From Aliagarivorans taiwanensis DSM 22990 (lineage in GTDB: Bacteria; Pseudomonadota; Gammaproteobacteria; Enterobacterales; Celerinatantimonadaceae), in assembly GCF_000429505.1 (NCBI RefSeq), contig NZ_AUBZ01000009.1, positions 1 through 64,000 on the forward strand: 64,000 bases of DNA, in the 5' to 3' direction. The translations under genes and the position numbers were made by a program. The notes below the pieces were generated by a model. The model ran no database searches and was not told where the DNA came from. It saw nothing but the letters and a program-made list of their open reading frames with translations. Of the stretch, positions 1 through 8,185 are shown piece after piece (position 1 is the first letter of the stretch; each line of letters starts with the position of its first letter).

Positions 1-2
1 TG

Positions 3-65
3 ACACCCAATGAGTCAGAGCGAAGGTACTGGCTTGAATACAAAACCGTGGCCAATTTAACTTGA
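3..65 (+). CDS. Possible C-terminal tail of a gene cut by the window edge
   Basis: A frame open from the first bases gives about 20 residues (ending WLEYKTVANLT) before a TGA, 19 bases ahead of the next start. It could be the end of an upstream gene belonging to the same recombinase module. It is too short to identify and may be a chance open frame. Confidence 0.25.
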   Translation, partial: TPNESERRYWLEYKTVANLT

Positions 66-84
66 CCACTACAAGGAGTCGATA

Positions 85-324
85 ATGGACAGCTCTGAAT
101 TTGATGCAAAGGTCGTGTTCCAACAGCTGCGGTCGCACTCGGACGTACAAAGAAAAATGCGTCCGTATAAGCAGCGCAAGTCCGTATGTGACCGCTATGC
201 GGGTGAGTTGTTAGCGCTACGGCGTCAAGGTGCGACCTTGGGTGAACTACAACGCTGGCTGCAAGGCAAAAAGTGCCGCTGCTCAGTCTCAACCTTATCT
301 CGATGGATGAATAAACATGCCTAG
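85..324 (+). CDS. Small basic protein overlapping the recombinase gene
   Basis: A 79-residue, Lys/Arg-rich soluble protein with no signal peptide or membrane segment. It has a good Shine-Dalgarno (aaggag, ending about 7 bases before the ATG). The C-terminal part (LGELQRWLQ, then STLSRWMNKH) reads like a helix-turn-helix recognition region of the kind used to choose among DNA targets, so a DNA-binding accessory or excision-type role is plausible but unproven. Its last bases overlap the start of the recombinase by 8 bp, so the two are probably translationally coupled. I do not recognise the family. Confidence 0.6.
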   Translation: MDSSEFDAKVVFQQLRSHSDVQRKMRPYKQRKSVCDRYAGELLALRRQGATLGELQRWLQGKKCRCSVSTLSRWMNKHA

Positions 325-1213
325 TTTTAGAAAGCAGATTAGTAACTCAGCGAAACATGCTTCGGGCATGATGAAGCAGGTACAAGGTAGCCTCATTCAA
401 TCCGTTGGAACCGTGCGTAACTACGAGCAACAGGTCAAGCAGTGCGCTGAATACCTAAAAGAGAACCAGCTGGGGACGCTGCACCAACTCACGGTGGAGC
501 AAGCCAATGGCTACCTGCGAGAGCGTGCAGAAACGGCGAGTCAATCCAGTGTAGATATGACTCGGCAAGCCTTAGAGGTCATCATGCGCGAGGTAACTCA
601 CCAGTTGCCACAAGGCCAGCACCTTGATGTAGTTAAGTCTGAGCGACAAAGCGTCCTATCGAGCCGCGCCTACTCATCACCCCAAGTTCACGCCATTATA
701 GAGCGGCAAACCCCGCCGCATGCCCTGGCCACTGCCATTGCGTATGATGCAGGCCTTCGCGCTCATGAGTTACATACCCTCGCGCCAGTCGATGTTCGAC
801 CGCCGGATGTTCGTGTGTCAGCCGCAGACAAGTTTGCCGGTCGAGGGGGCGTGGCCTATTCGGTCGTAGGTAAGGGCGGCTTATGCCGAGAGGTGCGAAT
901 CAGTGAGCCGCTAGCCAAACAGCTTGAGGCCAGTCGCCATCCGACACCTCAGCCCGTTACTGACCGCGGCATACGTTACCAGTCAATGTACAACATCGGT
1001 GGCGGGCAGAAGTGGAGTAACTCTTTTAGTGCTGCCTCATCGCGGGCTTTGGGCTGGAGCTATGGCGCACATGGAGTGCGCCACGCGTTTGCGCAAGAGC
1101 GCATGCAGACGCTTCAATTTAACGAGCTTTTGCCCAGAGAAGAGGCGCTGCGTGTGGTTTCTCAGGAGATGGGGCACTTTCGCCCCGATATTACTGAAGT
1201 GTACTTGCGCTAG
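317..1213 (+). CDS. Tyrosine recombinase / site-specific integrase
   Basis: A 298-residue phage-integrase-fold recombinase. The N-terminal half (residues about 25-100) resembles a SAM-like core-binding domain. The catalytic domain shows the expected residues in order: Arg in DAGLRAHEL, a Lys in VVGKGGL, the HGVRH box (His-x-x-Arg type), a late GHFRPD histidine and the nucleophile Tyr in TEVYLR next to the C-terminus. It presumably integrates or excises a mobile element by strand exchange at an att site. It overlaps the small basic gene before it, and IS copies start about 120 bp after it. No flanking tRNA or att repeat is visible, so which element it served is unknown. Confidence 0.85.
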   Translation: MPSFRKQISNSAKHASGMMKQVQGSLIQSVGTVRNYEQQVKQCAEYLKENQLGTLHQLTVEQANGYLRERAETASQSSVDMTRQALEVIMREVTHQLPQGQHLDVVKSERQSVLSSRAYSSPQVHAIIERQTPPHALATAIAYDAGLRAHELHTLAPVDVRPPDVRVSAADKFAGRGGVAYSVVGKGGLCREVRISEPLAKQLEASRHPTPQPVTDRGIRYQSMYNIGGGQKWSNSFSAASSRALGWSYGAHGVRHAFAQERMQTLQFNELLPREEALRVVSQEMGHFRPDITEVYLR

Positions 1214-1330
1214 AGCGAGGGCTTCGATTACCCGCATACTTTAGCCAACAAAATCTAGTGGTAATAGTGATAAGAGGCAGTCGAAGCTACTCGTAGCTAA
1301 CCTAAATTGGAGGGGCTCGAGACTCTGAAT

Positions 1331-1998
1331 GGCGTTGTTGCCTAAATCGAATTGAACCATTTTGCTCATCTGCGATCTGATCGTTAAACCCTACAATCAG
1401 GTCGCATCATGGGCACCACCAAGGGCAAAATCATCAATTGGAAAGAGTACAATCACACCTTAACTCAAAGAGGCTCGTTAACCTTTTGGATGGACGATGC
1501 GGCTATCAAGCATTGGTACAACCAAGACCCTTCTGGTCGCCGAGGTCGTAGCAATACGTACAGTGACTCAGCCATCAGCACCGCGCTCATGATTAAGGGC
1601 TTGTTTAAGCTACCTCTGCGAGCGCTGGAAGGGTTTATCAACTTGATATTTCGGCTGATGGATGTTGACCTCAAGTCACCTGACTATAGCTGTATCAGCA
1701 AGCGAGCTAAGACGGTTGAGGTTAACTATCGCCAACGCAGTACGGGGCCTGCCAGGCATATCGTGATTGATGCCACAGGGCTGAAGGTCTTTGGTGAAGG
1801 CGAATGGAAAATCCGTAAGCACGGCAAGGAGAAGCGGCGTATATGGCGCAAGATGCACTTGGCCGTAGATGTCGACACTCATGAGATAGTGAGCGCGGTA
1901 GCCTCGCTCGATAACGTGCATGACAGTGAAGTACTCCCTACGCTTATTAACCCACTTCGCCGTAAGATAAAGCAAGTCTCCGCCGATGGCGCCTATGA
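1331..1998 (+). mobile_element. Truncated IS5/IS903-like element, left portion only
   Basis: This starts with the same terminal sequence (ggcgttgttgcctaaatcga) as the complete copy at 1999 and runs colinear with it until it is cut at the left end of that copy. The right half, including its inverted repeat, is missing. Nucleotide identity with the second copy is very high but not complete, so the two copies had diverged before, or have diverged since, the insertion. Confidence 0.8.
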
Positions 1999-2023
1999 GG
2001 CGTTGTTGCCTAAATCGAGTTGA
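1409..2023 (+). pseudogene. IS5-family (IS903 group) transposase, C-terminally truncated
   Basis: The first roughly 196 residues match the complete transposase at 2077-2994: the N-terminal DNA-binding region, FWMDDAAIKHW, and the first DDE-type aspartate in HIVIDATGLKVFGEG. Translation then runs into the left end of the second IS copy, adding a foreign tail (EALLPKSS) before stopping. The second catalytic Asp (SADGAYE) is kept but the C-terminal Glu region is lost, so the protein should be inactive. It might at most act as a DNA-binding inhibitor of the intact transposase, which is speculation. Confidence 0.85.
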
Positions 2024-3050
2024 ACCATTTTGCTCATCTGCGATCTGATCGTTAAACCCTACTATCAGGTCGCATCATGGGTACAGCCAAGGGCAAAATC
2101 ACCAACTGGACGCAATACAACCAAGCCTTAAACCAAAGAGGTTCGTTAACCTTTTGGATGGACGATGCTGCTATCAAGCATTGGTACAACCAACACCCTT
2201 CTGGTCGTCGGGGCCGCAGCAATACTTACAGTGACTCAGCCATCAGCACCGCGCTTATGATTAAGGGCGTGTTTAAGCTACCTCTGCGAGCGCTGGAAGG
2301 GTTTATCAACTCGATATTTCGGCTGATGGATGTTGACCTCAAGTCGCCTGACTATAGCTGTATCAGCAAGCGAGCTAAGACGGTTGAGGTTAACTACCGC
2401 CTACGTTGTAAGGGCCCAGCTAGACACATCGTGATTGATGCAACAGGGCTGAAAGTCTTCGGTGAAGGAGAATGGAAAGTCCGTAAGCACGGCAAAGAAA
2501 AGCGGCGCATATGGCGCAAGATGCACTTAGCTGTTGATGCCGACACTCACGAAATAGTGAGTGCGGTAGCCTCGCTCGATAACGTGCATGACAGTGAAGT
2601 ACTTCCCACGCTAATTAACCCACTTCGCCGTAAGATAAAGCAAGTCTCCGGCGACGGTGCCTATGACACAAAGCATTGCTACGCAGTGCTTCAGCGGAAA
2701 GGTATTGCAGCCACCATTCCACCTAGAAAGAATGCCGGGTATTGGCGAGGTGAACACCCACGAAACAAGGCCGTAGTTGCACTAAAGAGCGGTCAGTTAG
2801 CATCATGGAAACATGATAGTGGTTATCATGAGCGGTCGTTATCAGAGACTGCGATGTATCGTTATAAGCAACTGATTAGTGGCAAATTGAGCCTGCGCGA
2901 TTACAACGCTCAAGTAGGTGAAATTATGGCTGGCGTCGCGGCGTTGAACAAAATGAGCAGGCTAGGTATGCCTGTTCGTCAGATAGCTGGATAAATCGCT
3001 GAGCAGCGCAGGGTTACTGCGTTCCCTGCACTGAATTGATCAACAAGGCC
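1999..3050 (+). mobile_element. Complete IS5/IS903-like insertion sequence, 1052 bp
   Basis: The left end ggcgttgttgcctaaatcga pairs imperfectly with the right end ctgaattgatcaacaaggcc (reverse complement ggccttgttgatcaattcag), as expected for short IS5/IS903 terminal repeats. Length and the single 305-codon transposase fit the IS903 subgroup. It is inserted in the same orientation inside an older copy. The bases flanking it (cgcctatga on the left, ttagtgtgt on the right) are not a 9-bp target duplication, so sequence on the right has been lost. Confidence 0.85.
2077..2994 (+). CDS. IS5-family (IS903 group) transposase
   Basis: A 305-residue DDE transposase, full length for the group. It carries the DDE-type motifs: first Asp in HIVIDATGLKVFG, second Asp in SGDGAYDT, and the C-terminal YHERSLSETAMYRYK stretch, which fits the IS5 Y-(2)-R-(3)-E-(6)-K signature (Y, R, E and K are visible with that spacing). 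It would catalyse cut-and-paste or replicative movement of the 1999-3050 element. The start is 78 bp inside the left end, matching the truncated copy. No frameshift or stop is present, so it is probably active. Confidence 0.9.
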   Translation: MGTAKGKITNWTQYNQALNQRGSLTFWMDDAAIKHWYNQHPSGRRGRSNTYSDSAISTALMIKGVFKLPLRALEGFINSIFRLMDVDLKSPDYSCISKRAKTVEVNYRLRCKGPARHIVIDATGLKVFGEGEWKVRKHGKEKRRIWRKMHLAVDADTHEIVSAVASLDNVHDSEVLPTLINPLRRKIKQVSGDGAYDTKHCYAVLQRKGIAATIPPRKNAGYWRGEHPRNKAVVALKSGQLASWKHDSGYHERSLSETAMYRYKQLISGKLSLRDYNAQVGEIMAGVAALNKMSRLGMPVRQIAG

Positions 3051-4199
3051 TTAGTGTGTACTCAATGGGGCGTGTTCGGGCTTGTTGTTCAGTTTTTTTA
3101 TCATTCCTTTTGTCATCCTGTTTATCTTAGCCTCAATTGTTATTGCCATAAGTTGAGATAAAAAGTATGTTATCGGTAAGGTTGTTATCAGTGTCACAAA
3201 AAATTGATAGTTGTTAAGGCGATCAGCCAGTGCTTCCGTTGCGGAATTTAAAACCAAAAAGTGCAGTAAGTAAAAACTATAGCTGGCTCTACCAGTTTGC
3301 TGTAATGCATGAAATGTTGGAATTGAGGATGGGCGGTATAGTGCAATTGCAACAGGTATGGCTAATGTAAATGCAAAGTAAATATGAGCATATGTTTCAA
3401 GTGCTCTTGCTAAAGTTCCACCGTTAATAGTGATAATGATGTATATAAATATCAAGCTAAAAAATACCCCCCAAAGGGAAAAGGTATTGCTATTTACAAA
3501 TCCCGTTAATCTGTGCGAGTCTTTGATAAAGTATAGGCATACCCCACATGCAAACACTGGCATCTGACTAGGAAGTGAGCGGTATAAGAATTTATAACGG
3601 TTTCTCTCCGGTGATTCCCCAAGCAACGGCATCAATTCATTAGCATATAATATGTCACTAAATACAAGGCGATACACCAAGGCGAAAATGGTTGTAACTA
3701 ATAAAAAGTAAGTTGCAGTCTGGAGGTTTTTGATGGTCATAAAGATTAGTGGGCAAAGAAGGTAAAATTGAATTTCAACACTTATCGACCAACCACCAGG
3801 CACAACTGTACTTTGTGTTTCTGGATGCAGCATGCTCATTAGAGCGAAGTGCCAAGGGTAATGCCAAGCCTCTGGGCCATCTCCCCACCCTCTTGATGCG
3901 AGAACGCCGAAAAGCAAGGTGTATATTACAATGCCTAGCCAATATATAGGAATGATTCGCATGCTGCGACGGACAAAAAAAGATCTTATAGGCTTTTTGT
4001 CAATGGCTTTATGTTTGTTAAAGCTCATGAGTATAGTTACTGCACTTATCAAAAAAAATAGCTGAACCCCCATGCTTCCTAACTTGGCAATGCTAAATGC
4101 AGGTGATTCAATCGGCAGTGTCTTTTGTGATAAGTGTATGAAAAAAACCATTAATACTGCTATTCCTCTGACAGAGTCAAGGGATTTGGAACGTTCCAT
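3051..4199 (-). CDS. Acyltransferase 3 family membrane protein (OafA/YrhL-like)
   Basis: A 382-residue, largely hydrophobic protein with about ten predicted membrane segments. It opens with the family signature (LDSVRGIAVLMVFFIH), where Arg-Gly and the His in the first helix are typical of O-acyltransferases that decorate LPS O-antigen, capsule or other glycans at the inner membrane. Codon use is AT-rich, unlike the 9-kb-onward backbone. It lies 15 bp downstream of the deacetylase lipoprotein gene and is probably co-transcribed with it as a surface-polysaccharide modification cassette. Its stop codon directly abuts the right end of the IS at 3050, so the original C-terminus may have been clipped; the length is nevertheless normal. 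Confidence 0.85.
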   Translation of the reverse strand: MERSKSLDSVRGIAVLMVFFIHLSQKTLPIESPAFSIAKLGSMGVQLFFLISAVTILMSFNKHKAIDKKPIRSFFVRRSMRIIPIYWLGIVIYTLLFGVLASRGWGDGPEAWHYPWHFALMSMLHPETQSTVVPGGWSISVEIQFYLLCPLIFMTIKNLQTATYFLLVTTIFALVYRLVFSDILYANELMPLLGESPERNRYKFLYRSLPSQMPVFACGVCLYFIKDSHRLTGFVNSNTFSLWGVFFSLIFIYIIITINGGTLARALETYAHIYFAFTLAIPVAIALYRPSSIPTFHALQQTGRASYSFYLLHFLVLNSATEALADRLNNYQFFVTLITTLPITYFLSQLMAITIEAKINRMTKGMIKKLNNKPEHAPLSTH

Positions 4200-4214
4200 G
4201 TCACTTTGTCCTTT

Positions 4215-5027
4215 TTACATGCAGATAGAGTTTTTTACAGGTGTTGCTTTCTCATTATTGATTTCTTTAATGTTTATAAACTCGATACCAGAAATGATGG
4301 CATAATCAATTATCTCAAATAATGTATCAGGCTTTATAAATAACTGAGTTGGATTTTCGTTCGCTATGTCATGTGCAGATAAAACAAGTGTTTTACCTAA
4401 CTCTGAAATATTGTCTATTACCTTCTTTAATTCATTGATGTTGAGGGTTTCTTCATCAATGGCAGAACCTAACGCTATTTGAGAGTTTTCAGAGTGAATA
4501 CCTAAGTAATGTGAAGTGTTCTTACCGCTATATGTTCTAATGACATCAAAAATTTCTAATAATTTGGCGTTCGCTTCTTCGGTCTGAGAGTTAGAAAATG
4601 GGTATGCAAAAGAGTATATGGTAAAACCGTCATCGATCATAGAACATGTGGCTTTTATTACTTCATCGCTTAGCCAAGCATTTAGACCATGAGTTGCTAT
4701 GTACTCGTTGGGGTGTTCGTGCTCTAAAGTATGAGCACCGATCTCAAATCCAGATTGCTCGAAATCATGGAGCATATTGATGAACTCGTCGTTTCTAGTG
4801 TTTACCGGTGCATTTTCGTCACCATATCGACTGACAAAAAATGTAGCAGTGGCTCCTCGATTCTCGATTTCTGTTTTAACTGAATGCCAATTGTTGACGT
4901 AAACGTCATCAAAGGTTAAAGCTATTCTTCCTTGCGGAGTTTCAGTGGGAGAAGTGCTATCACTTAATGAATTGCAGGCGGTAAGTATGAGCAAGGTCAG
5001 ATACAGAAAGTTTTTTAGCTTGTTCAT
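4215..5027 (-). CDS. Polysaccharide deacetylase (NodB-like) lipoprotein
   Basis: 270 residues. The N-terminus (MNKLKNFLYLTLLILTAC) is a lipoprotein signal peptide with lipobox LTAC, so the mature protein should be anchored through its Cys. Residues about 33-180 are a NodB/CE4-type domain: the TFDD motif carrying the catalytic base and metal Asp, then GAHTLEHEH with metal-binding histidines, and later SAHD. It probably removes N- or O-acetyl groups from an envelope polysaccharide. It is first in a two-gene unit with the acyltransferase, one adding and one removing acyl groups. Base composition is AT-rich, suggesting transfer. Confidence 0.8.
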   Translation of the reverse strand: MNKLKNFLYLTLLILTACNSLSDSTSPTETPQGRIALTFDDVYVNNWHSVKTEIENRGATATFFVSRYGDENAPVNTRNDEFINMLHDFEQSGFEIGAHTLEHEHPNEYIATHGLNAWLSDEVIKATCSMIDDGFTIYSFAYPFSNSQTEEANAKLLEIFDVIRTYSGKNTSHYLGIHSENSQIALGSAIDEETLNINELKKVIDNISELGKTLVLSAHDIANENPTQLFIKPDTLFEIIDYAIISGIEFINIKEINNEKATPVKNSICM

Positions 5028-5444
5028 TGTACTTGCGATTCCTGTTTCACGGGAGGGTTAATTATCAGCTCTTATAGAGTCGCATAGTTAATACTAATGC
5101 AGTGTTGAGTTTTGGGGTGGCGATCACGTACTAAGAGGTGCTGGGCGAGAGCGTGAATGAGCGTGTTTTGATCATTGTGATTCTTGGCTGTTCCGATTCG
5201 CTAAAGAGTAATATAAACTTGCTCAATAAAGCAACAGCTAAAGCTCATAATATGACTACTGATTGTTCGATATACGTTCACGTTCTCACTCTGCTGAGGG
5301 ATCCCTTCATAATCCCGCGAAAACATGCCTGTTTTCCTTAGCTTTCAGATGAATGCCTGTATTGACTATTTAATATTTCTAACTTTAAGCGGATAACGAC
5401 CGAACTAGTCCATTTTAGGCCACTATTCGGTCAATTTCCGTTTT
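5028..5444. other. AT-rich intergenic stretch, no supported gene
   Basis: It contains only a short unconvincing open frame (5138-5341, 67 codons, no good Shine-Dalgarno and no recognisable domain). The left part must hold the promoter of the leftward deacetylase gene. The right part borders the transposase remnant and may contain degraded IS sequence. Confidence 0.5.
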
Positions 5445-5810
5445 TTAGGCATCACTGATGCCGCTTGCTCCCCAACATCCGGTTAACCCGAACATACTAG
5501 CGGTGCGGTCCGGAATGGTGCCGTCTAAACAAAGCTGAGCAAACAAGCGTATTGAGGCGATGTCATAAAGAGCCTCTTCCAATGCGTCATCACTGAGTGT
5601 GTACAACTGCTGCATGCAGTGAATGCGCAACATGGTTTCTAAAGGATAAGGGCGGCGGCCATTACCTGCTTTAGGGTAGGCGGGCTCAATCACTTCGGTA
5701 AGCCGAACCCTAGTCAGCCGGTCATTTATTCGGGAAAGAAGTCGCCCTTTGCGGGTCTATCGGCGTTCCGAAGAAAACTTACTATCGGCGAAGGCTAGCT
5801 GATGAGACAT
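5445..5810 (-). pseudogene. IS5-type transposase remnant with in-frame stop
   Basis: Reading leftwards from an ATG at 5810 gives MSHQLAFADSKFSSERR, the typical N-terminus of IS5-type transposases, then an in-frame TAG at codon 18. The same frame continues through TRKGRL and [19 protein letters not shown] to [14 protein letters not shown], a well-known conserved block. Similarity ends after IPDRT, where an unrelated tail follows, so the catalytic DDE domain is missing. It is a decayed fragment, unrelated in subgroup to the IS903-like copies at 1331-3050. Confidence 0.8.
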
Positions 5811-6592
5811 TAATGCAGGGAGTTGTTGATATCCTTATGCCGATGATCTCACATCAGGGACTTAATCGCACCTTCCCTAATCAGTTAGGAACATGATGCC
5901 GATGCCGAGGTTTTGAAAGCTGAGCGGGATGAACAAGAACTGCAAACCAACTGGATAAAGTCATTACTTGTCCAACACCTAGTATCTCAAGTTCACGACT
6001 CGAGGAAGCAAATCGCTCGGTTCTAGGGGGCATTCAGTACGTGTACAGTTTAGATGGGAAAACTGAGTACTTGAGGTTTGTTTTGGAGTGGCAAAAGGGT
6101 AGCTGTTCCTTGGGGCATGTGTGGGACACTTTGGGGCAAAAATGGGGCAAAATCGTACGCTTTACTACTCGATGGTAGCGCTATCCTTAACGTTGTTACT
6201 ATTTGAAATTATAATGAAAAGCCTGTCAGTAACCAGGTTGTCATTATCCGCCTAAGCTTAGTGTAGATGAACTGGGCCATTTGGCTCACTCCTTAAACGT
6301 TGGCATTGGCAGGCGATATCAATCGACACTTTAGTGTAGCGTGGCTGAAATTACGGCTGCCGGAAATTTGCCGCCAATCATACTGAGTAAGTGGCCGCTT
6401 TACAGCCTCTTTACCGCGTGAGTGGTGAGAAAACCCCCATAAGCTTTGAGCTGCAGCACATTTTTTGTTCGCTAAGCAAATTTTTTTCGCTGTTCGGAGA
6501 ACTTTTGCCAGAACCCTAACTCATAAGGGGTAGTAAACAATCAAGGTAGCAGGGAAGAAAGCTACCGATTCAGGAAGAATTTAGGGGACAAC
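5811..6592. other. Gene-poor remnant region at the edge of the accessory patch
   Basis: No complete gene is visible. A 43-codon open stretch without a start (5895-6026, DADAEVLKAE...) looks like the eroded C-terminus of a former gene. A run of short tggggca/ttggggca repeats at about 6109-6152 resembles DNA often found beside integrase att sites, but no duplicate was found. The right side must carry the promoter of the micro-gene at 6593; a GGTAGC...GCTACC inverted repeat sits at about 6545-6566. Confidence 0.45.
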
Positions 6593-6673
6593 ATGGGATT
6601 TCACTGGCTTAGTTTGATCGTATTTATCTGGGGCGCTCTTACCTACCTTGTTGGCGTTGCCGGGATCATCTAA
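6593..6673 (+). CDS. Putative single-span membrane micropeptide (26 residues)
   Basis: ATG with an upstream purine-rich site (ttagggga, ending a few bases before the start) encodes 26 residues, MGFHWLSLIVFIWGALTYLV plus GVAGII, almost entirely one transmembrane helix. A 6-bp perfect inverted repeat stands about 30 bp upstream in what would be the leader. It lies 71 bp before the L,D-transpeptidase start used here and might be in the same transcript. It is short enough to be chance, but the hydrophobic composition, start and ribosome site are consistent with a real membrane micropeptide. Confidence 0.45.
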   Translation: MGFHWLSLIVFIWGALTYLVGVAGII

Positions 6674-6744
6674 CACACCCGACTTAACAGTGGCGGGCGA
6701 CAGTGCTATGTTGGTGGCATGTATCAACCAGCTCACTTGATCCA

Positions 6745-7650
6745 ATGTTAAAGTACGTCGCTAGTGCACTAGCATTTTTAAGCACTTCCGTTTTTGCTCT
6801 CACCTACCAGCTACCGGACGACGCGTCTCGAGTGGTGGGTTATAACCAGCAGCATATCGTCGAGTCTGGCGAAAACATGGCGATGATCGCCGAGCGCTAT
6901 GAAGTGGGCTTTTTACACCTGCTCGCCGCCAACCCCGGTATCGACCCCTTTGTGCCCGGTGCAGGTAATACCCTACTGATTCCCACCCAACTGCTATTAC
7001 CCGATGAGCCTCGCGAAGGCATCGTTATTAACCTCGCTGAGCTGCGCTTGTATTTGTACCGCCCAGACGCCGGTGAAGTGGATGTGTTCCCGATTGGTAT
7101 TGGTCGAATTGGCCGAGCCACCCCTGAGATGACCACCCGCATCAGCCAGATGCGCGAGAATCCCAGCTGGGTCCCGACCCAGAAAACCCGCGATGAGTAT
7201 GCCGCGCGCGGTGAGCCACTGCCATGGAAAGTCCCACCCGGTCCGGATAACCCTTTAGGCCTGTTTGCGATGCGCTTAGCTTACGGGCGTGGCGAGTACT
7301 TGATCCACGGTACCAACCAAAGCTTTGGGGTTGGTCTGCGGGTGAGCGCCGGCTGTATTCGCTTGTTCCCAGAGCATATTGAGTATGTATTTGGCCAGGT
7401 AGGGGTTGGCACGCCGGTGAAGATCATCAATCAGCCGGTTAAATACGCCAACGAGCCCGATGGCCGGATGATGCTGGAGATCCACGAGCCGCTAAACCGC
7501 AGCGAAGAGGAACGCAGCGAGCCGAGCAACCTACGCCTTAGCCGCGAGCAGGTGCAGTTTATCTCACAAGATGGGGTGGACAGTCGCTTGGTTAATCAAC
7601 TGCTTAGACAGCAGCAAGGTATTGTGTTTGAGGTGGGCGCCCAAGGATAG
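6745..7650 (+). CDS. L,D-transpeptidase (ErfK/YbiS/YcfS/YnhG family) with LysM domain
   Basis: Periplasmic enzyme that forms L,D-crosslinks or attaches lipoprotein to diaminopimelate in peptidoglycan. The chosen ATG gives a clean signal peptide (MLKYVASALAFLSTSVFA); an upstream in-frame ATG at 6703 would put 14 charged or unrelated residues before it. Residues about 33-80 form a LysM-like peptidoglycan-binding domain (HIVESGENMAMIAERY). The YkuD domain follows, with His188 (YLIHGT) and nucleophile Cys204 in SAGCIRL. About 100 residues lie C-terminal of the catalytic domain, as in E. coli Ldt proteins. It is convergent with an Lpp-like gene whose product ends in Lys, the expected anchoring substrate. 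Confidence 0.9.
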   Translation: MLKYVASALAFLSTSVFALTYQLPDDASRVVGYNQQHIVESGENMAMIAERYEVGFLHLLAANPGIDPFVPGAGNTLLIPTQLLLPDEPREGIVINLAELRLYLYRPDAGEVDVFPIGIGRIGRATPEMTTRISQMRENPSWVPTQKTRDEYAARGEPLPWKVPPGPDNPLGLFAMRLAYGRGEYLIHGTNQSFGVGLRVSAGCIRLFPEHIEYVFGQVGVGTPVKIINQPVKYANEPDGRMMLEIHEPLNRSEEERSEPSNLRLSREQVQFISQDGVDSRLVNQLLRQQQGIVFEVGAQG

Positions 7651-7678
7651 ATACTTGCTGGGCTGATGTGCAGAGAAC

Positions 7679-7708
7679 AAAAAAGCGATGCCAAGGCATC
7701 GCTTTTTT
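7679..7708. terminator. Bidirectional intrinsic terminator between ldt and lpp
   Basis: A perfect 14-bp stem (aaaaaagcgatgcc / ggcatcgctttttt) with a 2-base loop and T-runs on both strands, placed between two convergent genes. Confidence 0.9.
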
Positions 7709-7724
7709 GCATCGTGGCTTTTTC

Positions 7725-7991
7725 TTATTTAGAGAAAGAGCTAGATGCCATGTTGTCGATGCGCTCGTTAGCACGCATAGCTGCAGACAGAGCTTTGTCA
7801 GCAGTAGCTTGAGCTGCGTCTACGTCGCCCTTGATAGAGCTGTGCTCAGCACGTAGAGCTGCAACTTCGCTAGAAAGTGCGTCAACTTGACCTTGTAGGG
7901 TGCTTACTTCGTTTTCCAGCGCGGTAGTGTTACTACAACCAGCCAAAACAACAGTAGAAGCGATGGCGCCAGCAACTAAAAACTTTTTCAT
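7725..7991 (-). CDS. lpp: Lpp-like murein lipoprotein
   Basis: 88 residues. The signal peptide MKKFLVAGAIASTVVLAGC has lipobox LAGC, with a good Shine-Dalgarno (aagga) before this ATG; a start 8 codons upstream is less likely. The mature part is a heptad-repeat alpha-helix (VSTLQGQVDALSSEVAALRA) expected to trimerise as a coiled coil in the periplasm. The C-terminus ends ...SSSFSK; a terminal Lys is the residue of Braun lipoprotein that L,D-transpeptidases join to peptidoglycan. It is slightly longer than E. coli Lpp. The neighbouring convergent L,D-transpeptidase supports the role of tethering the outer membrane to the wall. Confidence 0.85.
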   Translation of the reverse strand: MKKFLVAGAIASTVVLAGCSNTTALENEVSTLQGQVDALSSEVAALRAEHSSIKGDVDAAQATADKALSAAMRANERIDNMASSSFSK

Positions 7992-8185
7992 GTGGATGTC
8001 CTTCATTGTGATCATGCAAACAAGCGTATGATTATGTTCCGATTTGCAATTACTCTGTGAGTCGCAGTAATGATTATGGCGTATTCATTCTTGACTGCAA
8101 GCCTTTGCATGGCAAAAGTGACGAAAAAACCAACATTTTCAGTGTGGTTGCTTTGATATTGTTTAGATAAACACTAAAGATTTGC

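Noticed and set aside
5138..5341. 67-codon frame in the AT-rich gap
   Set aside because: No ribosome site, no domain, no neighbour relation; annotated as intergenic.
6109..6152. Run of tggggca repeats as a phage att site
   Set aside because: No second copy flanking an element and no tRNA gene; only mentioned in the gap entry.
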